Notes: generated by a model not told the origin, from the sequence alone. Counted from the first letter of the stretch, positions 1 to 9,565 are shown. The stretch: DNA of 23,688 nucleotides from Lingula anatina (GCF_001039355.2 NW_019774391.1:79772-103459), one strand, 5' to 3'. Numbers and translations are program-made.

Positions 1-138
1 AATATCCCCCCCCCCCCCCGGGAATTAGAATTTTGAATAGCTGATTTAAAGTACTAAACTGTACTTAATACCATTATTCGCCCTCTAAAATATCAAAAAA
101 ATTCTGGACCCTTCAGCTAACCCCACGCAAATCATTTG
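1..138. repeat. MITE-like dispersed repeat fragment with C homopolymer
   Basis: A run of 14 C at 6-19 is followed by sequence that matches 19800-19920 by eye (shared stretches such as GGAATTAGA, AGCTGATTTA, the AAAAT.CCAAAA block and CCTTCAG). A shorter match lies at 8735-8765. The better preserved copy near 19704 begins CAGTGGCGGATTTAG after TA, which resembles the terminus of a TA-targeting non-autonomous DNA element. The repeat precedes the first EGF exon in both gene copies, so it may have been carried along in the gene duplication. Confidence 0.6.
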
Positions 139-164
139 TGATCTGAAAGAGCTGATTAAGACCA

Positions 165-169
<5 letters not shown>

Positions 170-232
<63 letters not shown>
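170..232. repeat. (TA)n microsatellite
   Basis: Uninterrupted TA dinucleotide run of about 60 bases in the presumed intron upstream of the first EGF exon. The rest of 139-417 is AT-rich intron-like sequence with nothing else recognisable. Confidence 0.95.
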
Positions 233-235
<3 letters not shown>

Positions 236-417
236 CTTTTTACATCAGACTGAACTAGTGAAAATATAAAGAAACCGGTATAATTGAAATATTAATGGTA
301 CAAAATTACAAAAATAAATAGCAACAAAATTACATATATATAGATATACATCATATAATTATATATCTGGTATTTCAGTTCGAACTAGCTTCATTCTTTG
401 GTTTGGTCCTTATATAG

Positions 418-531
418 ACCCATGTGAGTCTAACCCTTGCCTCAATGGTGGGTCTTGCTCTACACATGGATTTGGATATGACTACGACTGCAGTTGTCCC
501 ATATATTATTATGGAGATCGATGCCAACATG
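418..531 (+). CDS. EGF-like domain exon, gene copy A (first EGF in window)
   Basis: Internal exon of 114 bases, phase 1 at both ends, encoding one EGF-like module of 38 residues. The acceptor is the TATATAG ending at 417 and the donor is GTAAGC at 532. It starts DPCESNPCLNGGSC and has all six EGF cysteines (C..NPC..GGSC..C.C..YYYG..C). An earlier acceptor (TATTTCAG ending at 378) is also in phase and would add 13 residues with no stop; copy B has an equivalent earlier site. The gene begins left of the window, and copy B shows that the missing first exon is probably a signal peptide, so the product is probably secreted. EGF modules usually mediate extracellular protein contacts; the specific function is unknown. 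Confidence 0.85.
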
Positions 532-774
532 GTAAGCTTTGCCTGCTTAAGACTGGATATACCAACCTTTTATTAAAGACTGTAGATAACAGCAAATATT
601 TCAAGGTTGTTATGCAAGAAATAAAACTGGGATTTATAATGAAATAATTGTAAACAAAAGCTTTCTTGGAAGAAATTATAAAAAAAACAATATGATAAAA
701 TCTGATAAATATAAACTTTGCAAACTGAAATAGCATGTTTAACATGTTATTTGTATTACAAAATTCCTTTTCAG

Positions 775-897
775 ACAAATGTGACCCTAACCCCTGCTTT
801 AATAATGGCACTTGCAAAATGTTATCTGACAATATACATGATCACACACAGGCATGCAACTGTCTTGCTAATTTTCATGGAGACTATTGTCAGTATG
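775..897 (+). CDS. EGF-like domain exon, copy A, with lost splice donor
   Basis: Second EGF module, 123 bases, phase 1-1. The acceptor CCTTTTCAG ends at 774. It reads DKCDPNPCFNNGTC, then a variable loop, then C.C and YC, giving the six EGF cysteines. The equivalent exon of copy B (21062-21632) ends G|GTAAGATT, but here the same position reads G|ATAAGATT, so the GT donor is AT. Retention of the intron would add 26 residues and stop at TAA 975-977. The domain itself is intact. Either copy A is becoming a pseudogene, it makes a truncated product, or this is a sequence error or polymorphism. The 243-base intron before it is close to that of copy B. Confidence 0.75.
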
Positions 898-1389
898 ATA
901 AGATTATAAGGGCTGTACATAATAGCAAAACGTTCCAGGTTATAATGCAGAAAAAAACAATGACAGAAGTTAAGTAAATAAATATAGCAATTGCATTTGA
1001 CCCTCCTGATCTGCTTCATTTACAACATGTATGTGTGATACCATTTATTCAATGTTAATACACGCGTTTAGTAATGACACGGAAAGGAGTTTATCTTTTT
1101 ATTGATGAAATTGTGAATTTGACAGATACTGAATTTTTAAAGTCATAAATTCTTAGAATAATAAATGTATAGTGGACGTTGGTCCAAAATAGGATTCATT
1201 TATTCCAGGCAATGCATCCACCAAAAATAAAACGTTTTTCTACAGACCTCATTCAGATGACATAACTAACAAATTTCAAGTGACCAAATGATTTTAAAAG
1301 TGCTATTTTATATAAACAAGTCAAATAATGATGTTGATTAAAAGTGAACTATGTCAATTTACATTTTCTTTTTGGAACTTAAATTACAG

Positions 1390-1530
1390 TGACATGTGGA
1401 GCAAATGCCCTGTGTATTGATCCAACCACATCTGAAATACGGTATACACGGGCATGTCCAGTTACTGTAAGATCTGGCTACAAATGTGTTTGCGATTATG
1501 GTTATGCAGGAGACGGATTTACTTGCATAA
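1390..1530 (+). CDS. EGF_3-type domain exon, copy A
   Basis: Third module, 141 bases, 47 codons, phase 1-1, with acceptor AAATTACAG and donor GTAAGTTT. It begins VTCGANALCID and ends YKCVCDYGYAGDGFTC, the CGxNAxC...CxCxxGYxGDGxxC pattern typical of the EGF_3 / nidogen-like EGF subtype (family knowledge). All six cysteines are present. The segment between the second and fourth cysteines differs most from the other three copies of this exon (3474, 6592, 22393). It is joined in phase with the exon at 1937 and also with that at 3474. Confidence 0.85.
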
Positions 1531-1750
1531 GTAAGTTTTATGAATCCATCAGATACTTGAAATGGTTGGAAATATGTGATTTTAAATAATGAAAATGATG
1601 GGGGGTTGCTTAGTGGACAATGTAAGTGGGGATATATCCAAATTACATATTTCCCATGAAATGTGATGGAAATATTCAATTCCATAAATTATTTTTCCCC
1701 CAGGTTATTTGCAAGTCATTATAATAATTATAATTTATTGAGCACAGTAA

Positions 1751-1752
<2 letters not shown>

Positions 1753-1802
<50 letters not shown>
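1753..1802. repeat. (TA)n microsatellite
   Basis: TA run of about 50 bases in the intron after the EGF_3 exon. Copy B carries a longer TA run at the matching place (22755-22828), after the shared TTTATTGAGCACAG stretch, so the tract predates the gene duplication. Confidence 0.95.
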
Positions 1803-1806
<4 letters not shown>

Positions 1807-1936
1807 GGAAAAATAGTAATATTAGTAAATAAATTAGAAAAGAAAATTGTACATATATGAAGTTATACAATATACATTCTAAGCGGAATTCTAAGTATTT
1901 CTAATTAATTGTGTTTTTTCATAATTTTACTTATAG

Positions 1937-1986
1937 AACTTCCTACTGAAGTTGCACCCTGTGCAGAGGGTGGATTTAGAATTTAG
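1937..1986 (+). CDS. Candidate terminal exon, gene copy A
   Basis: After acceptor TTTTACTTATAG the phase-1 frame continues from the EGF_3 exon for 16 residues (ending CAEGGFRI) and reaches TAG at 1984-1986. A canonical AATAAA follows ten bases later. It therefore makes a sensible 3' end for a short form with three EGF modules. The single cysteine in the tail is unpaired. No counterpart was found in copy B within the window. An alternative is that this exon is skipped and the transcript continues to 3474. Confidence 0.5.
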
Positions 1987-1995
1987 ATTTATAAT

Positions 1996-2001
1996 AATAA
2001 A
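1996..2001 (+). terminator. Poly(A) signal AATAAA
   Basis: Canonical AATAAA ten bases past the TAG of the preceding exon, with a GT/T-rich stretch (TGGTCTGGTTTACTATTGTT) just downstream as expected of a cleavage region. Confidence 0.45.
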
Positions 2002-2188
2002 TGGTCTGGTTTACTATTGTTAGCTTGGCTGCCTAATTAATAAGCCCCTGAACCTTCAGGGTGGTGACCCCTTTACTGGCGTCATGAACGATTATTGCAA
2101 TATACTAACACGAACCTTAGATTTGAGAGCATAAATGCACACATTTTAAGTAAAACAATACCAGTCACAAATTTACTAGCCCGACATA

Positions 2189-2855
2189 CAACATTGGTCA
2201 AAAAGGTTGTCCCGCCCCCATTCCCATGCACTTTTACATACAAATGATCACCTCACAGCTGTAAATTGTTAGAGATAATGCTTTTTATTACAGATACCGT
2301 GTCTAACATGATTAATGGTTAAAAAAAAATAAAATAGTGGTGAAAATATACATATTTTATACCATTAAGTAAAATTTATAAGAGGTACCCCCTCAAATCC
2401 ACTGTTTCGCTGTGACTTCTACAGATGTAAAGAAATGTCTATAAAATTGAAAAAAAACGCCATCAAATGTCACCAAATTCACACACAAATAGCATTAGGG
2501 TGTGCTCGTAAAAGACCACATGCCTAACAGCGTGTGCGTCTACCGCGCACTGCAATTATCTCCTGTAGACGGCGCGACAAGCCTTCAACATGGGTAACAA
2601 TTCTGTTTTGTGATATTTTGTCCCAAACTTCTTAAACAAGTTGGGGGAGTTGGTCCACGTTTTTATGGGGTTGGTTCTCCTTTGCATTGCACACTCCAAT
2701 TCATGTCACAGTTGATTAGTAAGTTTAATATCAGGACTCAAAGATGGTTGTCCCATCCTCAGAGCCCTATGTATCTGCAACATATCGTTCTCCAGACGAG
2801 AGCTGTGGGCAAGTGCATTGTCACAATGAAGCCAGTAACATCTCTGAAGTCATCT
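2189..2855 (-). mobile_element. Tc1/mariner-like remnant A (3' end of element)
   Basis: Begins CAACATTGGTCAAAAAGG next to a TA dinucleotide, as a Tc1-type terminal repeat does, and is the reverse complement of 4760-5440 over several hundred bases with many substitutions. The matching strand of the second copy encodes the C-terminal end of a Tc1-like transposase, so this copy reads on the minus strand. The other terminal repeat is missing. The long open frame on the + strand at 2610-2879 is antisense to the transposase. Confidence 0.65.
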
Positions 2856-2863
2856 CTGGCCAT

Positions 2864-3254
2864 TGTTGACGCTCGGTAACAACTTCTAAAATATATCGCA
2901 CCTTAAAGTAAATGAAAATAAACTACACTATATATAATGGGGGTATATGGTACTCGAAATATGGCTGGTGACATTGCTTTTACTGAAAGTAAAATAAATG
3001 GTGTGAATATGATATAACCTTAAATAATGTCAAGTAATAAAAATTATGTAATGTTTTAGACCTGGAATATGCAAATATCTAAATTTAAATAAGGCATATT
3101 GTAATGAAACCCTTTATACTTATATCATATAACGTGCAAAACACAATTGATACGCAATTCCATGGTTTGTGTCAGATTTACGTAAAGTCGCTCAAGGAAT
3201 ACCCAAGAACACATAATGACCAGTGTAATGGTTTATTTGTTGACGCTTGGTAAC
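2864..3254. repeat. Segment flanked by 17-bp direct repeats
   Basis: TGTTGACGCTCGGTAAC (2864-2880) and TGTTGACGCTTGGTAAC (3238-3254) are identical but for one base and bracket about 357 bases of AT-rich sequence. The length fits a non-LTR-type target-site duplication, but no poly(A) tail, tRNA-like box or terminal repeat is visible in the insert. Nothing else is recognised between 2881 and 3473 except intron sequence resembling that before the exons at 1390 and 6592. Confidence 0.4.
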
Positions 3255-3473
3255 TACCTGATCTACATGAGATAACCATCTTCTGAACCCTACAAGCAAT
3301 ACATCTGCCATGAAGAAGCAAACTTGTTTCTACATACTGGTATCAGAAGACTTCCTGTTTGATAACTGACTTACATAATTCAAGTGATTAAGTGATATTA
3401 TGTTAAAGCAAGTCATATCATGATTAAAATTGAGCAATATTATCAATTTGCACTTTCAAAATCTGATTTACAG

Positions 3474-3608
3474 GGAGGTGTGGGGCAAATGCCGCATGTA
3501 TTAATGTAGGCAGTTGTGAAAGAGGGCCTAGTGACCAATGCAATGAAGATCTTGGATACAAGTGTGTTTGCAATCATGGATATGGAGGGGACGGAGTTCA
3601 TCGTATCA
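3474..3608 (+). CDS. Degenerate EGF_3-type exon
   Basis: 135 bases, phase 1-1, acceptor TGATTTACAG, donor GTTAGT (sister exons have GTAAGT). The frame is open and reads GRCGANAACIN early and GYKCVCNHGYGGDG late, clearly homologous to the exons at 1390 and 6592. The last cysteine is gone: where the sisters have TC followed by I or N, this exon reads HRI. An additional cysteine appears in the loop (VGSCERG). The count is still six but the EGF disulfide pattern cannot form normally. It is either a decaying exon or a module with altered pairing. Flanking intron sequence on both sides is also shared with the sister exons. Confidence 0.55.
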
Positions 3609-3889
3609 GTTAGTTTTATAAATTCCTCACATTACTGAGAGGATCAGAAATAAGCTACTTAGGCTCTACGGGATTATATCAGAAATATTACTTGTCAATG
3701 AGGCATGGATCTCAGATCTTTATTTATCTATCCCCTCTTGTTTCCCCATATAAATCTCTCTTTCTATACAAATATCTTTATCTTCAAGCAAAATAAATAC
3801 ATTTATGTGTACTAGGTGCAGTATTGACTTGATACATGTAGCAAGGTGGATCATATTAATTTACCTGTACTGATATACATATACGAGAA

Positions 3890-4410
3890 TAGAGGTGTAC
3901 CAGACTGGGTACCAAATGACTCCTAGATATAGGTTGATAACAAAACGTATTAGATAGCACACCATTTCTAAATAAAAATAAAGAATATATCATCCTTAAT
4001 AAATGTCTTCTCACTTAATTGATCTTGAGTAACTGTGTGTCACGTGAATCGATACAAACTGACGTCCATTTCTTAAACCTGTCAACTGATTGGATAAGTG
4101 CATGTATGTCTATACACCTGGAAGAGACATATGACTTACTCAGCTACTGGTATTTTAATACTTAAAAAATATTATATATATATTCATAAGATATACACGT
4201 CATAACATCCTAATATTGAAAACGTGCAGAAATTAAATTGAATAGAAAACTGCAATAAATTGATAAATTTTATAGCTCCTAAGCCCATGAAAGGGTTGGG
4301 AAACAGAAAATTTGTTTAAAGCATAAAATTAAAAGCATGACAGCACTAACAACAGCCCATATATTTGGCACTGTTTAATCCAAACTCTGACGCCAATTAG
4401 GTAAGACACT
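3890..4410 (+). repeat. Direct repeat R1 (about 0.52 kb)
   Basis: Begins AGAGGTGTACCAGACTGGGTACC and matches 5448-6022 base by base for most of its length, with scattered substitutions. Its right edge reads CTCTGACGCCAATTAG|GTAAG, which resembles the 3' edge and donor of the first EGF exon. R1 and R2 bracket the Tc1-like remnant at 4760-5440. No open frame of note. Confidence 0.85.
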
Positions 4411-4759
4411 TCTTGCAATTAGACACTTCTTGCAAATGGAGTGAGATTTCTGTTGAGAATGTTACAGTAAAATACCGCTGTTACATTTTGTTCCAAAAGG
4501 AACAATGTACTAATACCATGGGCTTGGAATGTTCTCCAAATGCGGACTGATTTAACACCTCAGGCAATATTATCCTACACACACCCTTCCAAGAGGCATT
4601 TTTTAACATGTCTAGGGGCCCTCATTTGACCATTGATGGGATACAAGAAATAATTTGATTCTGCATCAAAACCGACTTCCTTCCAGTGATGGATGGCCAG
4701 GTTCAGGTGCCTGTGGGATCACTGAACGTAGCATTCTCAGCTGATATCTCATTCCATCT
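4411..4759. other. Non-coding spacer, nothing recognised
   Basis: Sequence between repeat R1 and the recognisable transposase remnant. It opens with two tandem copies of an AGACACTTCTTGCAA-like 16-mer. It may be the decayed 5' part of the Tc1-like element, but no terminal repeat or transposase N-terminus could be read. Confidence 0.4.
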
Positions 4760-5440
4760 TTAAGAACTGACTTTGGGGTGTACTCCAGGCTTTATCATGA
4801 CTGCACATTTGCTCACACCTCTGGCCTGGCAAGTGTTTGTTGAAGAAGCACAATGCTCTAAGGATGGAACCACCATCTTTGAGTCCTGATATTAAACTTA
4901 CTAATCAACTGTGACATGAATTGGCGTGTGCAATGCAAAGGAGAACCAAACCCATAAAAAAGTGGACCAACTCCCCCAACTTGTTTTAGATGAATGGGAC
5001 AATATCCCACATAACAGAATTGTTACCTGTGTTGAAGGCTTGTCGCGCCGTCTACAGGAGATAATTGCAGTACACAGTAGACGCACATGCTGTTATGCAC
5101 GTGACCTTTAACAAGCACACCCTAATGCTAATGGTGTGTGTATTTGGTGACATTTGATGGCATCTTTTCAATTTTTAAAGCTATTAAAATAGACATTTCT
5201 TTACATCTCTAGAAGTCACAGTGAAACAGTGGATTTGAGGGGGTACCTTTTATAAATTTTACTAAATGGTATTAAATGCGTATATTTTTACTATTTTGTA
5301 TTTTTTTAACCATTAATCATGTAGGACACGGTATCTGTAATAAAAAGCGCTATTTCTAACAATTTTCGGCTGTAAGGTGATCATTTATAAATAAAAGTAC
5401 ATGGAAATGGGGGTGGGACAACCTTTTTTTACCAATGCTG
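4760..5440 (+). mobile_element. Tc1/mariner-like remnant B with transposase C-terminus
   Basis: Frame 4926-5111 encodes a transposase tail: QLPQLVLDEWDNIP then SRRLQEIIAVHSRR, which matches the end of Tc1 transposases (L..L..EW..IP...I..L..SM.RR...VI.A.GG.T.Y, family knowledge). The catalytic DDE part is absent or unreadable. The 3' terminal repeat ends ACCAATGCTG at 5440, followed by TA. The element is the reverse complement of remnant A. It is inactive. Confidence 0.65.
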
Positions 5441-5447
5441 TATGTGT

Positions 5448-5720
5448 ATAGAGGTGTACCAGAATGGGTACCAAATGACTCCTAGATATACGTTGATAAC
5501 AAAACTTATTAGATAGCACACCATTTTTAAATGAATAAAAAGAATATATCATCCTTAATAAATGTCTTCTCATTTAATTGATCTTGAGTAACTGTATGTC
5601 ACATGAATCATTACAAATTGACATCCATTTCTTAAACCTGTCAACTGATTGCATAAGTGCATGTATGTCTATACACCCTGAAGAGACATTTGACTTACTC
5701 AGCTGCTGGTATTTTAATTC

Positions 5721-5798
<78 letters not shown>

Positions 5799-6022
5799 TA
5801 AGACATACACTTCATAACATCCTTATATTGAAAACGTACAGAAATTAAAGTGAATAGAAGAGTGTAATAAATTGATACATTTTATAGTTCCTAAGCCCAT
5901 GAAAGAGTAAGGAAGCAGAAAATTTGTTTAAAGCATAAAATTAAAAGAATGACAGCACTATCAACAGCCCCAATATTTGGCACTGTTTAATCCAAACTCT
6001 GACGCCAGTTAAGTAAGTTTTA
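5448..6022 (+). repeat. Direct repeat R2 (second copy of R1)
   Basis: Same unit as 3890-4410, longer because of an expanded TA tract in the middle. It starts a few bases after the end of the Tc1-like remnant and ends GACGCCAGTTAA|GTAAGTTTTAGCTGCTTAAGG, again like the edge and following intron of the first EGF exon. A tandem duplication of a unit holding R1 plus the transposon is the simplest history. Confidence 0.85.
5724..5795. repeat. (TA)n microsatellite inside R2
   Basis: About 70 bases of TA. The corresponding place in R1 (4168-4180) has only a few TA units, so the tract expanded, or contracted, after the duplication. Confidence 0.95.
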
Positions 6023-6591
6023 GCTGCTTAAGGATATTGTTACCTTTAGCAAGAAACCTTGCCATTGTTTAATGAAAATCTGTTGTTAGGGGCTCATAAC
6101 TCCCAAATGAAACCATTAAAACAAAAATGATGGCTACAATCCGGTGACCTTGGCACATTTTTTGTGATAAAATCTTCAGGGATGGAGTTACGCCTCACAC
6201 CGATTCCTATCTCAGGTCAAAATAGAGCAGTGTTAAACTGATGATTACATTTGAATTACCTATGCTGATATACATTGCAGCGATACTAATAAATGCTGAT
6301 ATTTTATAGTTTCAACGGGATTTTTATTGTTTTGAACCAGCACAAAGATGGATGCATTATTGAACAATTAGATGCAGGAAAAAACTCATTTTTCGGTATC
6401 TGGATGATAATTAAGGATGACCTTACCCTTAAAGGTACACATAAGCAAACTTGTTTTCATGACCGGGACCAGATGACTTCCTCTTTAATAAAAATGATGA
6501 TATTATATCGTGTAAGCAAGATATATGATGATGCTGATTATAAGCTGAATGATGTCAATTTACTGTTTTTCTTTTTTGAATTTATTTCCAG

Positions 6592-6726
6592 AAGAGTGTG
6601 ATACAAATGCCATGTGTATTGATTCAAATACGTCTCAAATATTGCCTACTGATCAGTGCTTTGAAGCTATGGGCCGCAAATGTGTTTGCAATCAAGGTTA
6701 TGAAGGGGACGGATTTACTTGCAACA
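6592..6726 (+). CDS. EGF_3-type domain exon
   Basis: 135 bases, phase 1-1, acceptor TTTATTTCCAG, donor GTGAAT. It reads EECDTNAMCID at the start and RKCVCNQGYEGDGFTC at the end, with all six cysteines. The central loop (SNTSQILPTDQCFEAMG) is different from the other three exons of this type. The 150 bases upstream and about 60 downstream resemble the flanks of the exons at 1390 and 3474, so exon and flanks were duplicated together. It can splice in phase to the terminal exon at 7149. 6023-6591 holds only intron-like sequence. Confidence 0.8.
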
Positions 6727-6903
6727 GTGAATTCCACGAATTATTCAGATAATTGAATGGGTCAGAAATGTGTGATTTTAAATAATCAAAGCTTAATCAA
6801 CTTCATATTTTATCAGTTTACATCTGAAGTTTTGAAAGATTTGTTCAATGTAAGGAACTCAATAACGAGCATTTAACGACCATTGTTTTATCATTATTTT
6901 AAA

Positions 6904-6906
<3 letters not shown>

Positions 6907-6950
<44 letters not shown>

Positions 6951-6969
6951 TTATTTTTTTTTTATTTTA

Positions 6970-7005
<36 letters not shown>

Positions 7006-7045
7006 CTTTTTTTATTATTTATTTATTTATTTATTTATTTTTTTT
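6907..7045. repeat. (TTA)n / (TTTA)n microsatellite
   Basis: Long imperfect run of TTA and TTTA units in the intron between the EGF_3 exon and the terminal exon. The open frame that crosses it is an artefact of the repeat. Confidence 0.95.
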
Positions 7046-7148
7046 GTAAAAGAAGTAATAATATACTATACATCAAGATATTTAATGATATACAATGAAT
7101 GAACCAAAATGAAATCATACTGCTCATTTACTTTTTCATTTCTTACAG

Positions 7149-7162
7149 GGACCACTGTATAA
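7149..7162 (+). CDS. Candidate terminal exon of the longer copy A transcript
   Basis: Acceptor CATTTCTTACAG has a good pyrimidine tract. Joined in phase to the exon ending at 6726 it adds RTTV and a TAA stop at 7160-7162. An AATAAA lies 134 bases further on. It is so short that it rests on acceptor quality, frame and the poly(A) signal only. Confidence 0.4.
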
Positions 7163-7295
7163 ACTTTCCCAAAATCAATATCAAGAAGTAATCGCAAAAA
7201 AGAAAACTAGATCTGTGTTATTATCACAGATGGAAGAAAGATTTATTTAAAGAAGCATTGAATTTAGTGTATGAATTTTGTGTCATACAGATGAA

Positions 7296-7301
7296 AATAA
7301 A
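7296..7301 (+). terminator. Poly(A) signal AATAAA
   Basis: Canonical hexamer downstream of the candidate terminal exon; G/T-rich sequence (GGCATTTGGTACTTTTGTATG) follows about 15 bases later. Confidence 0.4.
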
Positions 7302-8640
7302 ACATTGACGGCTTGGCATTTGGTACTTTTGTATGTTCTCATATTGTCAACAGATATAAAGGGCTACTCAATTGGACTTTCTTACCAAAATATATTTTTC
7401 TGGGGCAAAGAGCAAGGCCTGTCCTAGTATTTGGATTCAATGATTTATTTCATTTTTAATTTAAGACTTTAGTTAAAATGGCTAAGCAGTCATAATAAAT
7501 GGCATTTGTGGTCACAAGCATTGCCTTGTTTTCACACAAGAAAATGAGGGTTTGTTTTGAATAATGTCCTTGAGCCGTGTTTAATAGGGATGTTACAAGC
7601 TGGTAATGGCTACCCAAAGAGGCAGAGAAGATAATAATGACACAAGGTACTCTTCAGATAAACCTTTATTTAAGGGGTCCTTATTGTCTTTTAGAGTCTG
7701 CATTGAGGTAATTAAAGAAAGATTACAAGATATACATATGGTTGTGGGGGGAGGGGGGTTAAAGAACCTCTAACAATTCATTTTGGCAGGAAAATCCTGA
7801 GGAATGGGCCTTTAATGGATTGTTTTTCAATGTTTCAATAACATAGCACATTGTTCAAAACTCCGAATAAAACTTGACACATACATTTTGTTTAGACAGT
7901 ACTCACACAAAATCAATAAAAAATAAAAATAATTAAACTAGACTTAACAGCAAAGCTGGCCAAAAAGACAGACACCATACAGGAAAAAAAGCAGTAAAAC
8001 TGTCAAACATATATATATATATAAAAGTCAACCTTTAGTAATGATGGATGAGATCCAATTTTAAAGTCACATGATAAATGGAGATTTTTTTTTTTTTTTT
8101 TTGAAAAAGAAACCCAGACTACTAAGAGCACAAAACCCTTCTGCTTTGTAAGAATATGGATTTAAAATACATTAATAAATAATCCTGAATCCACCCCTGT
8201 CGATATCTTACTTCCACATCAGTACCACACCTTTCCATTCCGTGGCCATTTTGAGATTATAACAGTACCTCAAATCAGATTCCATAGTATTAATTGAACC
8301 AGAGGTCGGCAAAATGCAAAAAAAACTTCTCTTGAAATAAAATTTAAAAATTAGTAAAAAAAACAGAAAAACAGTATTTTGCTGTTATTTATCTTTAAAT
8401 GAAAGGGTAGTTTTCAGAAAATCTTCATATCTACAATCAAATTTGATACAAAATTTATGTTCAAGGTCAAATCACACACCTTTGAAAATATTCCAGTTTG
8501 TCTACATAACCTGCAAAGCTACTTACCTTTCTCAATTCAGGGCACAAAATGATAAAATCACCGAAACAAAAAACAAAATGCGGCCCTTTTCTTCTGAATT
8601 GCACAGAAAAATATGGTGGTGTAAACGTCCGACCAGATAT
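7302..8640. other. Intergenic sequence, no gene seen
   Basis: No open frame with recognisable content on either strand. It contains a short TA run near 8010 and a T homopolymer of 17 at 8086-8102. No repeat family was recognised. Confidence 0.5.
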
Positions 8641-8654
8641 TTACAGACAGTATT

Positions 8655-8770
8655 CAATGGTGCATTTTGGGGGGTCTTTGGGGTCGTAACCCCCCCTCCC
8701 CACCTTAACACTAATAAAAATCACACTAATATTCCCCTCTCTAAATTAGAATTTGGAATAGCTTAATCAT
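8655..8770. repeat. G/C-run MITE-like repeat fragment
   Basis: TTTTGGGGGGTCTTTGGGG followed by CCCCCCTCCCC and then AATTAGAATTTGGAATAGCTTAA, which matches the repeat at 1-138 and 19704-19935. This looks like a third, shorter copy of that family. 8771-9372 has overlapping minus-strand open frames without recognisable domains; they could be 3' untranslated sequence of the minus-strand gene below. Confidence 0.45.
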
Positions 8771-9372
8771 AATTCTAAATATTACCAAATCGCACCGTTT
8801 TTCTTCAAAAACAGCCAAAAATTTAGCGGACCTGTCAGGAATGGTCTTGCATGATCTTGAGGGCAACGCATTGCAGTACCTTTGAAGCAGACACTCGTTG
8901 TCAGCCCGGCAACGCTTTGCTGGCTGGGAAGGTGTTCGTTAAACAAATTGGTCAATATATAGCACATTCTGTGCATAAAGGAAATCTTTGAAATGACATA
9001 GAATGAAATAAAATTGCTAGAAAACAATTTCTGTTTGCAAATAAAAAGAAAATGACAGTAAATGTGTTTCATCCTTTTTTAGCCTTGGCTCTTCTACTAG
9101 TATGTGGTCTGCATTAATTCCCGCTAAACGTTTAAAATAATGCTTTTCAATACAATTATATACATCAAATTTGATGTTAATTTGCAAGAAGGAATTGCAG
9201 CAGCAGATTTGCGGTAGGCCTGATCCTTTTCTAAGGATGAGGTTTAAAGCGTAGAAGTCACCGCTGTCCAGGAGTGCAGTAAGTCCCCTATAAAAAAACA
9301 TATCGCACTGCTAGATGAGCAGATTTACTGTTTGCGATTTCTGATTTCCATTGCAGTGCTCGTGACAACTAT

Positions 9373-9467
9373 TTAATGTTTGCGCCATGACATCGCAGTT
9401 TGGGCGTTAATATGTCGATCACAAACCCGGGACTGTAGTTCACGAACTGCCATTTCATCTGTAAGGC
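9373..9467 (-). CDS. Candidate last exon of a small minus-strand membrane protein gene
   Basis: On the minus strand an acceptor AATTGTCGTTTTCAG ends at 9468 and is followed by an open phase-1 frame of 30 residues (LTDEMAVRELQ... ending SWRKH) and TAA at 9375-9373. Its phase fits the donor of the exon at 9566. The peptide is hydrophilic and charged, plausible as a cytoplasmic tail. Amino-acid composition looks coding-like, but no family was recognised. An ATTAAA overlaps the stop; no AATAAA was seen nearby. Confidence 0.35.
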
Positions 9468-9565
9468 CTGAAAACGACAATTTTTATCGATAGTGCCTTC
9501 ATCATTTCTGTTCAGACGTGCTCCTTTGCTTTTTTAAATACATAGCTTCCGGGATTTTTTGGTAC

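Noticed and set aside
1663-1870. Open frames on both strands made of alternating Ile-Tyr
   Set aside because: They are translations of the (TA)n microsatellite, with no coding content; the same holds for 5657-5848.
2610-2879. 89-codon + strand open frame
   Set aside because: Antisense to the Tc1-like remnant A; its paralogue at 4901-5111 codes for a transposase tail on the other strand.
6883-7098. 71-codon frame rich in Leu and Tyr
   Set aside because: Produced by the (TTA)n/(TTTA)n tract.
8443-8766. 107-codon + strand frame
   Set aside because: It crosses the G/C-run repeat and has no recognisable domain.
8782-9301. Two overlapping minus-strand frames of about 95 codons
   Set aside because: No recognisable motif, and the lower one runs into a repeat-rich area; at most they are 3' untranslated sequence of the candidate minus-strand gene.
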